In this document: positions 6,450-12,234 of the stretch, one piece after another | Layout of the letters: each line of letters opens with the position of its first letter | Position numbering within the stretch: the stretch's first letter is position 1 | Assembly (NCBI GenBank): GCA_900758955.1 | Contig: CAAETL010000245.1 | Coordinates: 1 to 12,234 of the forward strand | DNA: 12,234 nucleotides | Source of the DNA: an uncultured Oscillospiraceae bacterium | GTDB lineage: Bacteria > Bacillota > Clostridia > Oscillospirales > Oscillospiraceae | Direction of reading: 5' to 3' | Notes under the pieces: generated by a model | What the model saw: only the letters and a program-made list of their open reading frames with translations | Database searches by the model: none | What the model was told of the DNA's origin: nothing | Made by a program: the position numbers and the translations under genes

Positions 6450-7362
6450 TTAAGATCTCCTCCTCCGCTTCTTCCTCGGTGAGTCCCAAGGTCATCAGCT
6501 TCAGAATCTGGTCTCCTGCGATGCGCCCTATGGCCGCTTCGTGAATCAGCTTGGCGTCGGTGTGGTTGGCGGTGATGGCGGGAATCGCCTTAATTTTTGC
6601 GTTTCCCATGATAATGGCATCGCACTGGACGTGTCCGAAGCAGTCTGTTTCACCGATCATCCTGGGGTAAAACACCTGCTCTGACTGGTCCTGGGCCACA
6701 GAGCGGGAGATCACCCGTCCACTAGCGCCCTTTCCTTCTAACAATATATCCATCTCAGATTCCGCTAACTGACTGCCGTGGGTCAGAAGCTTTTCAGTGA
6801 TAACCGCCTCTGCGCCCTCTTTCGCCACCACTTTGGTATACCGTTTGGTGGAGTCCACCCCGCGAAGCTGGGTGGTCTCCAATTGTATGGTGGCGTTCTT
6901 TTCCAAGTAAACCACAGTTTGGGGATTCATGATGCGCTGTCCGGCGCCATCCCCTTCGCCATAGTGACGTTCCACATACTGGACCCTGGCGTTTTCTCCC
7001 ACATAAAAGGTATGGACGCCGTCGTGCTCGGAAGTCTCATCGCCGGCGTTGTGAATCCCGCAACCGGCTACGATGACCACATCACAGTCCTCTCCAATGA
7101 AGAAATCATTGTAAACCAATTCATCCAGCCCGCTCTGGGTTATGATAACCGGGATGTGAACCGATTCATTCTTGGTGCCAGGCTTAATATGGATCTCAAT
7201 GCCGGATTTGTCCTCCTTGGTGACAATCTCAATATTTGCGGTGGAAGCCCGAGAATCCAACTGACCGTTTTTTCGAATATTATAGGCGCCTTTGGGGGTG
7301 CCTTCCAGCTCTGCGATTTCCCGCAGGAGCTTAGTATCTATGGTAGTCACAGTTCCACTCAC
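6433..7362 (-). CDS. sufB: SufB/SufD-family Fe-S cluster scaffold, short form
   Basis: A 309-aa member of the SufB/SufD family, the partner of the SufC ATPase in Fe-S cluster assembly. It is much shorter than Bacillus or Escherichia SufB (about 465-495 residues) because the N-terminal part is missing; this matches the short scaffold of two-gene minimal Suf systems of anaerobes and archaea. Seen: a beta-rich core (about 45-255), CDVVIVAGCGIHNAG (93-107), HDGVHTFYVGENA (113-125) and the diagnostic end LIHEAAIGRIAGDQILKLM (272-290) followed by GLTEEEAEEEILNGF. Cysteines are at 93, 101, 241 and 247. The position that aligns with the scaffold Cys405 of E. coli SufB appears to be Ala255. It follows sufC by 32 bases in one operon. 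Family call firm; whether it should be named SufB or SufD-like is less so. Confidence 0.9.
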   Translation of the reverse strand: MSGTVTTIDTKLLREIAELEGTPKGAYNIRKNGQLDSRASTANIEIVTKEDKSGIEIHIKPGTKNESVHIPVIITQSGLDELVYNDFFIGEDCDVVIVAGCGIHNAGDETSEHDGVHTFYVGENARVQYVERHYGEGDGAGQRIMNPQTVVYLEKNATIQLETTQLRGVDSTKRYTKVVAKEGAEAVITEKLLTHGSQLAESEMDILLEGKGASGRVISRSVAQDQSEQVFYPRMIGETDCFGHVQCDAIIMGNAKIKAIPAITANHTDAKLIHEAAIGRIAGDQILKLMTLGLTEEEAEEEILNGFLR

Positions 7363-7394
7363 TCCTTTCTATCTTGTCCGAGACTGAGCAAACT

Positions 7395-8129
7395 TTATTC
7401 GCATTTTGGCATCAGGCAACTGCACCCGGCGCCCGTTTTCCCAAGAATATGGGGGAAAATTTCGTCCTTGGGTCCGTGCTGGGCAATTTTCCCGCCGGAA
7501 ACCATGACGAGTTCATCCGCCAGGTTAATAATTCGCTCCTGATGGGAAATGACAATCATCGTGTTTTCTTGCTTATCGTGCAGTTCCCGGAAGGTTTCGG
7601 TGAGTTTAGCGAAGGACCACAGGTCGATCCCCGCCTCGGGCTCGTCGAAAATCATAAGTCCGCCGGGGCGCGCCAAAATGGTGGCGATTTCAATCCGTTT
7701 GCACTCGCCGCCGGAGAGCGAGGCGTCCATCTCCCGGTCTACATAATCCGCCGCGCACAACCCAACCTTCGTCAGGTATTGGCAACATTCGTCCCGGGAC
7801 ATACTGCGGTTTCCCGAGGCCAATTCCAATAGGTCTCGCACCCGCAGCCCCTTAAACCGAGGCGGTTGCTGAAAAGCGTAGCAGATTCCCAGCCTCGCCC
7901 GTTCCGTCACGCTCATCTGGGTAATATCGGCACCGTTCCAAAGGATCTGGCCGCTCGTTGGTTTTACGATGCCCATAATCACTTTCGCCAGAGTGGTTTT
8001 TCCGCCCCCGTTGGGACCGGTCACCACCACAAAACGATGATTGGAGACGGTCAGATTGATCCCGCGAAGGATTCCGGTTTGAACGCCTTCATCCTCCACT
8101 TGATAGGTAATATTCTTGAGTTCCAGCAT
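7395..8129 (-). CDS. sufC: SufC Fe-S cluster assembly ABC ATPase
   Basis: A 244-aa soluble ABC-type ATPase that drives conformational change in its SufB/D partner during Fe-S cluster assembly. All nucleotide-binding motifs are present: Walker A GPNGGGKTT (38-46), Q-loop FQQPP (86-90), signature LSGGECKRIEIA (138-149), Walker B with D-loop LMIFDEPEAGID (158-169) and the switch His196 in ISHQERI. The DEPEAGID form is typical of SufC rather than of transport ATPases. The last residues, CSCLMPKCE, carry three cysteines (236, 238, 243). ATG 8129 has AAGGAG nine bases upstream. It is the first gene of the operon sufC-sufB-thioesterase, behind a near-consensus promoter and a structured leader. No transmembrane transporter partner is nearby, which supports the Suf role. 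Confidence 0.94.
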   Translation of the reverse strand: MLELKNITYQVEDEGVQTGILRGINLTVSNHRFVVVTGPNGGGKTTLAKVIMGIVKPTSGQILWNGADITQMSVTERARLGICYAFQQPPRFKGLRVRDLLELASGNRSMSRDECCQYLTKVGLCAADYVDREMDASLSGGECKRIEIATILARPGGLMIFDEPEAGIDLWSFAKLTETFRELHDKQENTMIVISHQERIINLADELVMVSGGKIAQHGPKDEIFPHILGKTGAGCSCLMPKCE

Positions 8130-8149
8130 AGGCTACGACTCCTTAATTT

Positions 8150-8195
8150 AAACCCACGCCGCTCCGCGCCGCGGGTTTTTCCCGGTTCAGCGGCG
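8150..8195 (-). promoter_or_regulatory. structured leader of the suf operon
   Basis: The roughly 95-base leader contains a hairpin of 8150-8155 with 8173-8178, extended by inner GC pairs with two mismatches, ending about seven bases before the sufC SD. A second pairing (8190-8195 with 8167-8172) uses part of the same sequence, so the two folds exclude each other. On the plus strand the first hairpin is followed by T's (8176-8180) but no plus-strand gene ends here. A regulatory role is possible; no known riboswitch is recognised. Confidence 0.3.
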
Positions 8196-8230
8196 GTAGT
8201 TCAGCGCATTTTTCACTTTCTAAATACAAG

Positions 8231-8259
8231 ATTATACCATGAAAAATCTTACCTGACAA
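8231..8259 (-). promoter_or_regulatory. sigma-A promoter of the sufC-sufB-thioesterase operon
   Basis: On the minus strand TTGTCA (8259-8254) and TATAAT (8236-8231) are separated by exactly 17 bases, with a perfect -10. The implied start site near 8224 gives a leader of about 95 bases before sufC. Confidence 0.8.
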
Positions 8260-8360
8260 GCATCTTCCCGATTCCCGTGTCAAGTCCTTTTTCCATTTTC
8301 CAGCAGACTGGCACACGTTGTCCTTTTTTTGTACTCTTCCCCAAATTCCCTGGGATTGTC

Positions 8361-8389
8361 TTGACATTTTCCTGGGTTTTTTGTATATT
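8361..8389 (+). promoter_or_regulatory. sigma-A promoter of the DUF1846 gene
   Basis: A perfect -35, TTGACA (8361-8366), is followed after 17 bases by TATATT (8384-8389). It faces away from the suf promoter about 100 bases to the left. The leader to the start codon is about 80 bases and holds no hairpin I can support. Confidence 0.8.
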
Positions 8390-8476
8390 ATACCTTTATT
8401 GAGCAAGGGTTTATAGAGAGTTTGGAATGGGCTCTGCGTTTGCATCAGTTGAGTGAAAGAAGGGGAAATAGGTAAG

Positions 8477-9961
8477 ATGGAGAGATTGGGTTTTGATAAC
8501 GACAAGTACTTGGCCATGCAATCCGAACACATCCGCGACCGCATCAATCAATTTGGCGGTAAGCTTTACTTGGAATTTGGAGGCAAGCTCTTCGACGATC
8601 ACCACGCCTCCCGTGTACTGCCGGGGTTCCAGCCGGACTCCAAAATCCGGATGCTGCTCCAGATGAAGGAACAGGCCGAAATTGTGGTGGTGGTCTCCGC
8701 GGCGGATATTGAAAAAAGCAAGGTTCGGGGCGATTTGGGCATCCCCTATGCCAACGACACGCTTCGCCTCATCGACGCTTTTCGCGGCTTCGGGCTCTAT
8801 GTGGGCAGCGTGGTGCTCACGAAGTTCGCCGGTCAGCCCGCTGCGGAACGTTTCCAGCATCAGCTGGAGTCCTTAGGGCTGAAAGTCTACCGTCACTACC
8901 CCATCGACGGCTACCCGTACGACATTCCCCGCATAGTCAGCCCCGAGGGATACGGCATGAACGAGTACGTCTGTACGGATCGTTCCCTGGTGGTGGTCAC
9001 CGCCCCCGGTCCCGGCAGCGGTAAAATGGCGGTATGCCTGTCCCAGCTCTACCACGAGCATCTGCGGAACATCCAGGCGGGCTACGCCAAGTATGAGACC
9101 TTCCCAATCTGGAATCTTCCCTTGCGCCACCCAGTGAATCTTGCCTATGAGGCGGCAACCGCCGACCTTAACGACATGAATATGATCGACCCCTTTCATT
9201 TGGAGGCCTACGGCATTACCACCGTCAACTATAACCGGGATGTGGAAATCTTCCCTGTGCTGAAAACCATGTTTGAAGGGATTCTGGGCGCCTCGCCCTA
9301 CCAATCCCCCACGGACATGGGCGTGAATATGGCGGGCCACTGCATTTTCGACGACGATGCGGTTTGCGCCGCCGCCAAGGAGGAGATTCTGCGGCGGTAT
9401 TACCACGAGATGTGCCGCCGCCGCCGGGGGCTATCCGACGGCCGAGAGGTCTATAAAATTGAACTTTTAATGAAAGAGCTGGGCCTCACCGGCCAAAGCC
9501 GGGCCGTCGTGCCGCCCGCGCTCAAGATTGCGGAAGCCACGGGGGGACCCGCCGCCGCCATAGAAATGCCGGACGGCGCCATTCTCACCGGAAAGACTTC
9601 CTCCCTGCTGGGGTCCTCCTCCGCCCTGCTCCTCAACGCCCTCAAATACCTGGGCGGCATTCCCGACGACATTCACCTGATCTCCCCCACCGTGATCGCG
9701 CCGGTGCAGGAATTAAAGGTGAATGTGTTGGGCAATAAGAATCCGCTGCTTCATATTGACGAGCTTCTGGTGGCGTTATCCATCTGCGCGGTCACCGATT
9801 CCAACGCCCAGTTGGCCGTGGAACAGCTGCAAAAGCTGCGCGGCTGTGAAGTCCATTCCAGCGTCATTCTCTCCGAAGCCGATGAGGACAGCTTCCGTCG
9901 GTTGGGCTGCCGCCTCACCTGCGAGCCGAAATACCAAACCGCCAAACTTTATCACGGGTAA
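8477..9961 (+). CDS. DUF1846 / UPF0371 family protein of unknown function
   Basis: A 494-aa cytoplasmic protein that I recognise as DUF1846 (UPF0371) from its start MERLGFDNDKYLAMQSEHIR, its length and its overall pattern. The family is widespread in Firmicutes and some Actinobacteria and has known structures but, as far as I know, no established function. Visible: FGGKLFDDHHASRVLPGF (34-51), a strand-rich region EIVVVVSAADIEK (68-80), and TAPGPGSGKMAVCLSQ (175-190), a Walker-A-like loop (GPGSGK) that suggests nucleotide or phosphate binding. The C-terminal third (about 350-494) is rich in Ala and Leu. ATG 8477 is preferred because family members start with this motif; a GTG eight codons upstream is possible but overlaps the likely SD AAGGGG. 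It has its own promoter and no operon partner; asnA follows 282 bases later. No clear terminator is visible. Confidence 0.88.
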   Translation: MERLGFDNDKYLAMQSEHIRDRINQFGGKLYLEFGGKLFDDHHASRVLPGFQPDSKIRMLLQMKEQAEIVVVVSAADIEKSKVRGDLGIPYANDTLRLIDAFRGFGLYVGSVVLTKFAGQPAAERFQHQLESLGLKVYRHYPIDGYPYDIPRIVSPEGYGMNEYVCTDRSLVVVTAPGPGSGKMAVCLSQLYHEHLRNIQAGYAKYETFPIWNLPLRHPVNLAYEAATADLNDMNMIDPFHLEAYGITTVNYNRDVEIFPVLKTMFEGILGASPYQSPTDMGVNMAGHCIFDDDAVCAAAKEEILRRYYHEMCRRRRGLSDGREVYKIELLMKELGLTGQSRAVVPPALKIAEATGGPAAAIEMPDGAILTGKTSSLLGSSSALLLNALKYLGGIPDDIHLISPTVIAPVQELKVNVLGNKNPLLHIDELLVALSICAVTDSNAQLAVEQLQKLRGCEVHSSVILSEADEDSFRRLGCRLTCEPKYQTAKLYHG

Positions 9962-10021
9962 GGGCAAAATCAAACGCGCTCCTTTTTCCAGTTTTCACCT
10001 ATTCCGGTTGTTTTATCCCTG

Positions 10022-10106
10022 TGCGAGGCAAAAAGAGGAAATCTTTCGCATAGAATTGCAAAATCAGTCTCTGTCTTGGGACGGGGCAACCGAATTATCC
10101 CGTCCC
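10022..10106 (+). promoter_or_regulatory. two hairpins in the DUF1846-asnA intergenic region
   Basis: The 282 bases before asnA hold no gene. GGGACGGG (10078-10085) and CCCGTCCC (10099-10106) form a perfect eight-pair stem with a 13-base loop and no T run. Before it, TGCG (10022-10025) with CGCA (10047-10050) and an inner AAAGA/TCTTT form a weaker hairpin. The T-box signature expected of an amino-acid-sensing leader is absent. I find no convincing promoter for asnA. Confidence 0.35.
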
Positions 10107-10243
10107 GCATTCTCAATAGCGCCGCCCTTCCCTATGTGTAAAAGGTAAACAAAACAACACGTTAACATGGTATTCGCTCCAACATGTCAGCGATTGTTTC
10201 CATTTCATGATAATCTTACGTACTTTAAAAAGGAGTCAATAAG

Positions 10244-11257
10244 ATGGATAAAACTTACATCCCCGCTGGATACGCGCCCCTGCTCAATCTGTATGATACC
10301 CAGAAGGCTATCAGCCTGCTCAACCGGGTTTTTGAGGATACCCTCAGCGGCAATCTCCACTTGCGCCGTGTCTCCGCGCCCTTGTTTGTGGAGGCCTCCT
10401 CGGGTCTGAACGACGATCTAAACGGCGTGGAGCGTCCGGTCTCCTTCGACGTTCCTTCCGCCGCGCGTGACGCCCAGGTGGTCCACTCCCTGGCCAAGTG
10501 GAAGCGGCTGGCCCTCTACCGCTATCAGTTTTCCGTGGGCGAGGGGCTGGTTACCAACATGAACGCCATTCGCCGGGATGAGATTCCAGATAATCTCCAT
10601 TCCATCTATGTGGATCAGTGGGACTGGGAGAAGGTGATCGCGCCCCGGGACCGAACCCTGGAATACTTAAAAAATACCGTCAAAGATATTCTTCAGGCTG
10701 TCTGCGCCACCCAGACCACCCTGCGCTCAGTCTATCCTCAGCTCACGGTGCTCCCTCTCATTGACACGGAGCTGAGCTTTGTCACCACCCAGGAGCTGGA
10801 GGATCTCTACCCCACTCTCTCCTCCAAGGAACGGGAGGACGCCTATGTTAAAGAGCATCCCACCACTTTCCTGATGCAGATCGGCGGCGCGCTCCGTTCC
10901 GGTCAGCCCCACGACGGCCGGGCCCCCGACTATGACGATTGGTCCCTCAACGGCGATCTGCTCCTGTGGGACCCTGTCCTGGGCCACGCCTTGGAACTCT
11001 CCTCCATGGGCATTCGTGTGGACCCGGAAGCCCTGGACCAGCAGCTGACCATCGCCGGCTGCGACAACCGCCGGGAACTCACCTTTCACAAAATGCTGCT
11101 GGAAGGAAAGCTGCCTCTCACCATCGGAGGCGGCATCGGGCAATCCCGCCTCTCCATGCTGTTATTGGGAAAAGCCCATATCGGGGAGGTGCAGGCCTCT
11201 ATCTGGGACGACGAAACCATAGACGCCTGTACCGACGCAGGCATCATTTTGCTGTAA
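10244..11257 (+). CDS. asnA: aspartate-ammonia ligase (asparagine synthetase A)
   Basis: A 337-aa AsnA, which makes asparagine from aspartate, ammonia and ATP (releasing AMP and pyrophosphate) in the cytoplasm. It is homologous to the catalytic core of class II aminoacyl-tRNA synthetases but has no tRNA-binding domain, and the length fits AsnA (about 330). Visible: APLFVEASSGLNDDLNG (45-61), WKRLALYRYQF (86-96), VDQWDWEK (123-130), TFLMQIGG (208-215), DYDDWSLNGDLL (229-240), and the class II motif-3-like GGGIGQSRLSML (295-306) with the ATP-binding Arg302. Start ATG 10244 follows AAGGAG with a nine-base spacer. A GNAT gene follows after 24 bases, likely co-transcribed. Nothing is unusual in the protein. 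Confidence 0.97.
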   Translation: MDKTYIPAGYAPLLNLYDTQKAISLLNRVFEDTLSGNLHLRRVSAPLFVEASSGLNDDLNGVERPVSFDVPSAARDAQVVHSLAKWKRLALYRYQFSVGEGLVTNMNAIRRDEIPDNLHSIYVDQWDWEKVIAPRDRTLEYLKNTVKDILQAVCATQTTLRSVYPQLTVLPLIDTELSFVTTQELEDLYPTLSSKEREDAYVKEHPTTFLMQIGGALRSGQPHDGRAPDYDDWSLNGDLLLWDPVLGHALELSSMGIRVDPEALDQQLTIAGCDNRRELTFHKMLLEGKLPLTIGGGIGQSRLSMLLLGKAHIGEVQASIWDDETIDACTDAGIILL

Positions 11258-11281
11258 ACCTGTTTCGCAGAGGTACTAACA

Positions 11282-11797
11282 ATGTCCATCATTTTGGAGA
11301 CCGACCGGCTCCGCCTGCGGGAAATGACCGACGCCGACTTTCCGGCTCTGTGCGCAATCCTACAGGACCCTGCGGTGATGTACGCGTATGCGCATGCTTT
11401 CGATACAATTGAAGCGCAGCAGTGGCTGGAAAACCAGAAGCGCCGATACCGCGCGGACGGCTTTGGCCTCTGGGCCGTCCTGGAGAAATCGTCACAAGAA
11501 ATGATTGGACAGTGCGGCCTCACCTGGCAGGACTGCGAAGAAAAACAGGTGTTAGAGGTGGGATATCTCTTTCAAAAGGCCTATTGGGGACGGGGTTATG
11601 CCACAGAAGCAGCCAAGGCCTGTCGGGACTACGCCTTTCAAAGTCTGGGAGCCCAGGAAGTCTACTCCATCATTCGGGATTCCAATCTTCCTTCCCAAAA
11701 GGTCGCGCGCCGCAACGGGATGACCTTGCGGGGACAGATGGTCAAGTATTACTACGACAGGGAAATGCCCCATCTGATCTATTCCATCAGGCGGTAG
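11282..11797 (+). CDS. GNAT family N-acetyltransferase, RimJ/RimL-like
   Basis: A 171-aa acetyltransferase of the GNAT fold that transfers acetyl from acetyl-CoA to an amine. The beginning LETDRLRLREMTDADF (5-20) and the acetyl-CoA loop VGYLFQKAYWGRGYATEA (93-110), with the Gly103-Arg-Gly-Tyr-Ala pyrophosphate-binding turn, are typical of the RimJ/RimL subgroup. The motif-B region NLPSQKVARRNGMTLRG (135-151) is also typical. Length is normal. Start ATG 11282 has only a modest SD (AGAGG) upstream, consistent with reading from the asnA transcript 24 bases before. The substrate, whether a ribosomal protein N-terminus, antibiotic or metabolite, cannot be told. Confidence 0.93.
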   Translation: MSIILETDRLRLREMTDADFPALCAILQDPAVMYAYAHAFDTIEAQQWLENQKRRYRADGFGLWAVLEKSSQEMIGQCGLTWQDCEEKQVLEVGYLFQKAYWGRGYATEAAKACRDYAFQSLGAQEVYSIIRDSNLPSQKVARRNGMTLRGQMVKYYYDREMPHLIYSIRR

Positions 11798-11823
11798 CTT
11801 TACAAAGTTCCCCCACAAACACG

Positions 11824-11856
11824 ACAGGCGAAACCCAATGTATGGGTTTCGCCTGT
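11824..11856. terminator. bidirectional terminator between the GNAT gene and dpaB
   Basis: A perfect 14-pair stem (11824-11837 with 11843-11856) has a five-base loop. It lies 26 bases after the GNAT stop codon and 11 bases after the dpaB stop codon on the other strand. The flanks are T-rich on both strands but without a long uninterrupted run, so efficiency is uncertain. Confidence 0.75.
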
Positions 11857-11867
11857 TCCTATTTCTG

Positions 11868-12234
11868 TTACGCTTCTTCCGGTCCCAACAGCATGGGCTG
11901 GAGCTGCTCCCCTTTCAGGGCCGCCGCTATGGTGGCGGGCACCAAACCCATATCCGCCACAAGGGAGGTTGGCTTCGCTACAGGATCATCTTGTCGGAAG
12001 GGGACAAAGTAGTAGTTTTTCCGGCAGAGCAGCTCGCCGATATTTCGGGCCGCCGCTCCTAAACCGTCATTGGTGGAGACTGCCACCACCACGGGCCGAT
12101 TGTTGCGTAAATGCGCCTTAGCCGCCATGGTTACCGAACTATCGGCGATTCCAGCGGCCAGTTTTGCCAGGGTATTGCCGGTGCAGGGACAGACCACCAG
12201 CACATCCAGCAGCTTTTTCGGGCCGATTGGCTCA
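11868..12234 (-). CDS. dpaB: dipicolinate synthase subunit B, C-terminal part, start outside window
   Basis: The last 121 residues of DpaB (SpoVFB), a flavoprotein-like subunit which with DpaA makes dipicolinic acid from dihydroxytetrahydrodipicolinate in the mother cell during sporulation. The match in pattern with Bacillus subtilis SpoVFB runs across the whole visible part: EPIGPKKLLDVLVVCPCTGN, DSSVTMAAKAHLRNNRPVVV, STNDGLG, FVPFRQDDP, KPTSLVADMGL and the ending QLQPMLL. A GTG at 12203 is not the start, because clearly homologous sequence continues upstream of it to the window edge. The full protein is usually about 195-200 residues, so some 75-80 N-terminal residues are missing. dpaA would be expected just upstream, beyond the right edge. 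This gene marks the organism as a spore former. Confidence 0.95.
   Translation of the reverse strand, partial: EPIGPKKLLDVLVVCPCTGNTLAKLAAGIADSSVTMAAKAHLRNNRPVVVAVSTNDGLGAAARNIGELLCRKNYYFVPFRQDDPVAKPTSLVADMGLVPATIAAALKGEQLQPMLLGPEEA

Noticed and set aside
6778..7542. Open frame antisense to the sufB/sufC genes (254 codons)
   Set aside because: Both sense genes carry clear family motifs; the antisense product shows none and spans a gene junction.
8143..8547. Minus-strand frame across the suf/DUF1846 intergenic region
   Set aside because: It overlaps two strong divergent promoters and the 5' end of the DUF1846 gene, and has no SD or motifs.
10163..10187. Direct repeat AACATG upstream of asnA as a possible operator
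   Set aside because: Only six bases, imperfect context and no matching known operator; expected by chance.
12201..12203. GTG as a possible start of the dpaB reading frame
   Set aside because: Sequence homologous in pattern to SpoVFB continues in frame upstream of it to the window edge, so the gene is cut by the window.
1..12234. CRISPR array, tRNA, rRNA, insertion-sequence inverted repeats or phage genes
   Set aside because: I looked for regular repeats, cloverleaf-like segments, conserved rRNA motifs and transposase ends on both strands and saw none.

Overview
The window reads as chromosomal DNA of an endospore-forming, low-to-mid GC Firmicute of the Clostridia, most likely an Oscillospiraceae-type gut anaerobe. 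The evidence is a dipicolinate synthase B gene (spore-specific), a yloU-yloV pair, a compact two-gene SufC-SufB iron-sulfur assembly locus, Firmicute-style Shine-Dalgarno sites and sigma-A-type promoters, and a clostridial large serine recombinase. The genus is an inference; there is no rRNA or tRNA here to check it.

Layout, left to right. (1) 1-1053, minus: 5' 351 codons of a MalY/PatB-type PLP C-S lyase; its 3' end lies beyond the window. (2) About 1120-3450, plus: a recombinase island. It holds an 11-codon mini-ORF whose stop overlaps the GTG start of a 46-aa protein, an intrinsic terminator, a 511-aa large serine recombinase, a start-less 3' coding remnant, and a terminator-like hairpin. 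(3) 5591-3552, minus: an Asp23/Gls24 (YloU) gene followed by a DAK2/FakA (YloV) gene, ending at a strong terminator. (4) 5710-5907, plus: a 65-aa one-helix membrane protein with a Cys-rich acidic tail, divergent from yloU through overlapping promoters. (5) 8129-5949, minus: sufC, a sufB-like gene and a hotdog thioesterase, one operon behind a near-consensus promoter, with the last two genes overlapping by 17 nt. (6) 8477-9961, plus: a DUF1846/UPF0371 protein with its own strong promoter. (7) 10244-11797, plus: asnA (ammonia-dependent asparagine synthetase) followed closely by a GNAT acetyltransferase. (8) 12234-11868, minus: 3' end of dpaB/spoVFB, convergent on the GNAT gene across a perfect 14-bp hairpin.

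Most genes are housekeeping or metabolic. Two operons make obvious sense: yloU-yloV (a common Firmicute pair, the kinase resembling the catalytic subunit of fatty acid kinase) and sufC-sufB (an ABC ATPase with its scaffold partner, the minimal Fe-S assembly arrangement, here without sufS, sufU or sufD nearby). The less ordinary parts are the recombinase island with its coupled small ORFs, the thioesterase coupled to the Suf-like scaffold gene, the cysteine changes in SufB and SufC, the structured sufC leader, the uncharacterised DUF1846 protein and the Cys-rich small membrane protein. I did not find a clear multi-gene novel system such as a defence locus or CRISPR array.
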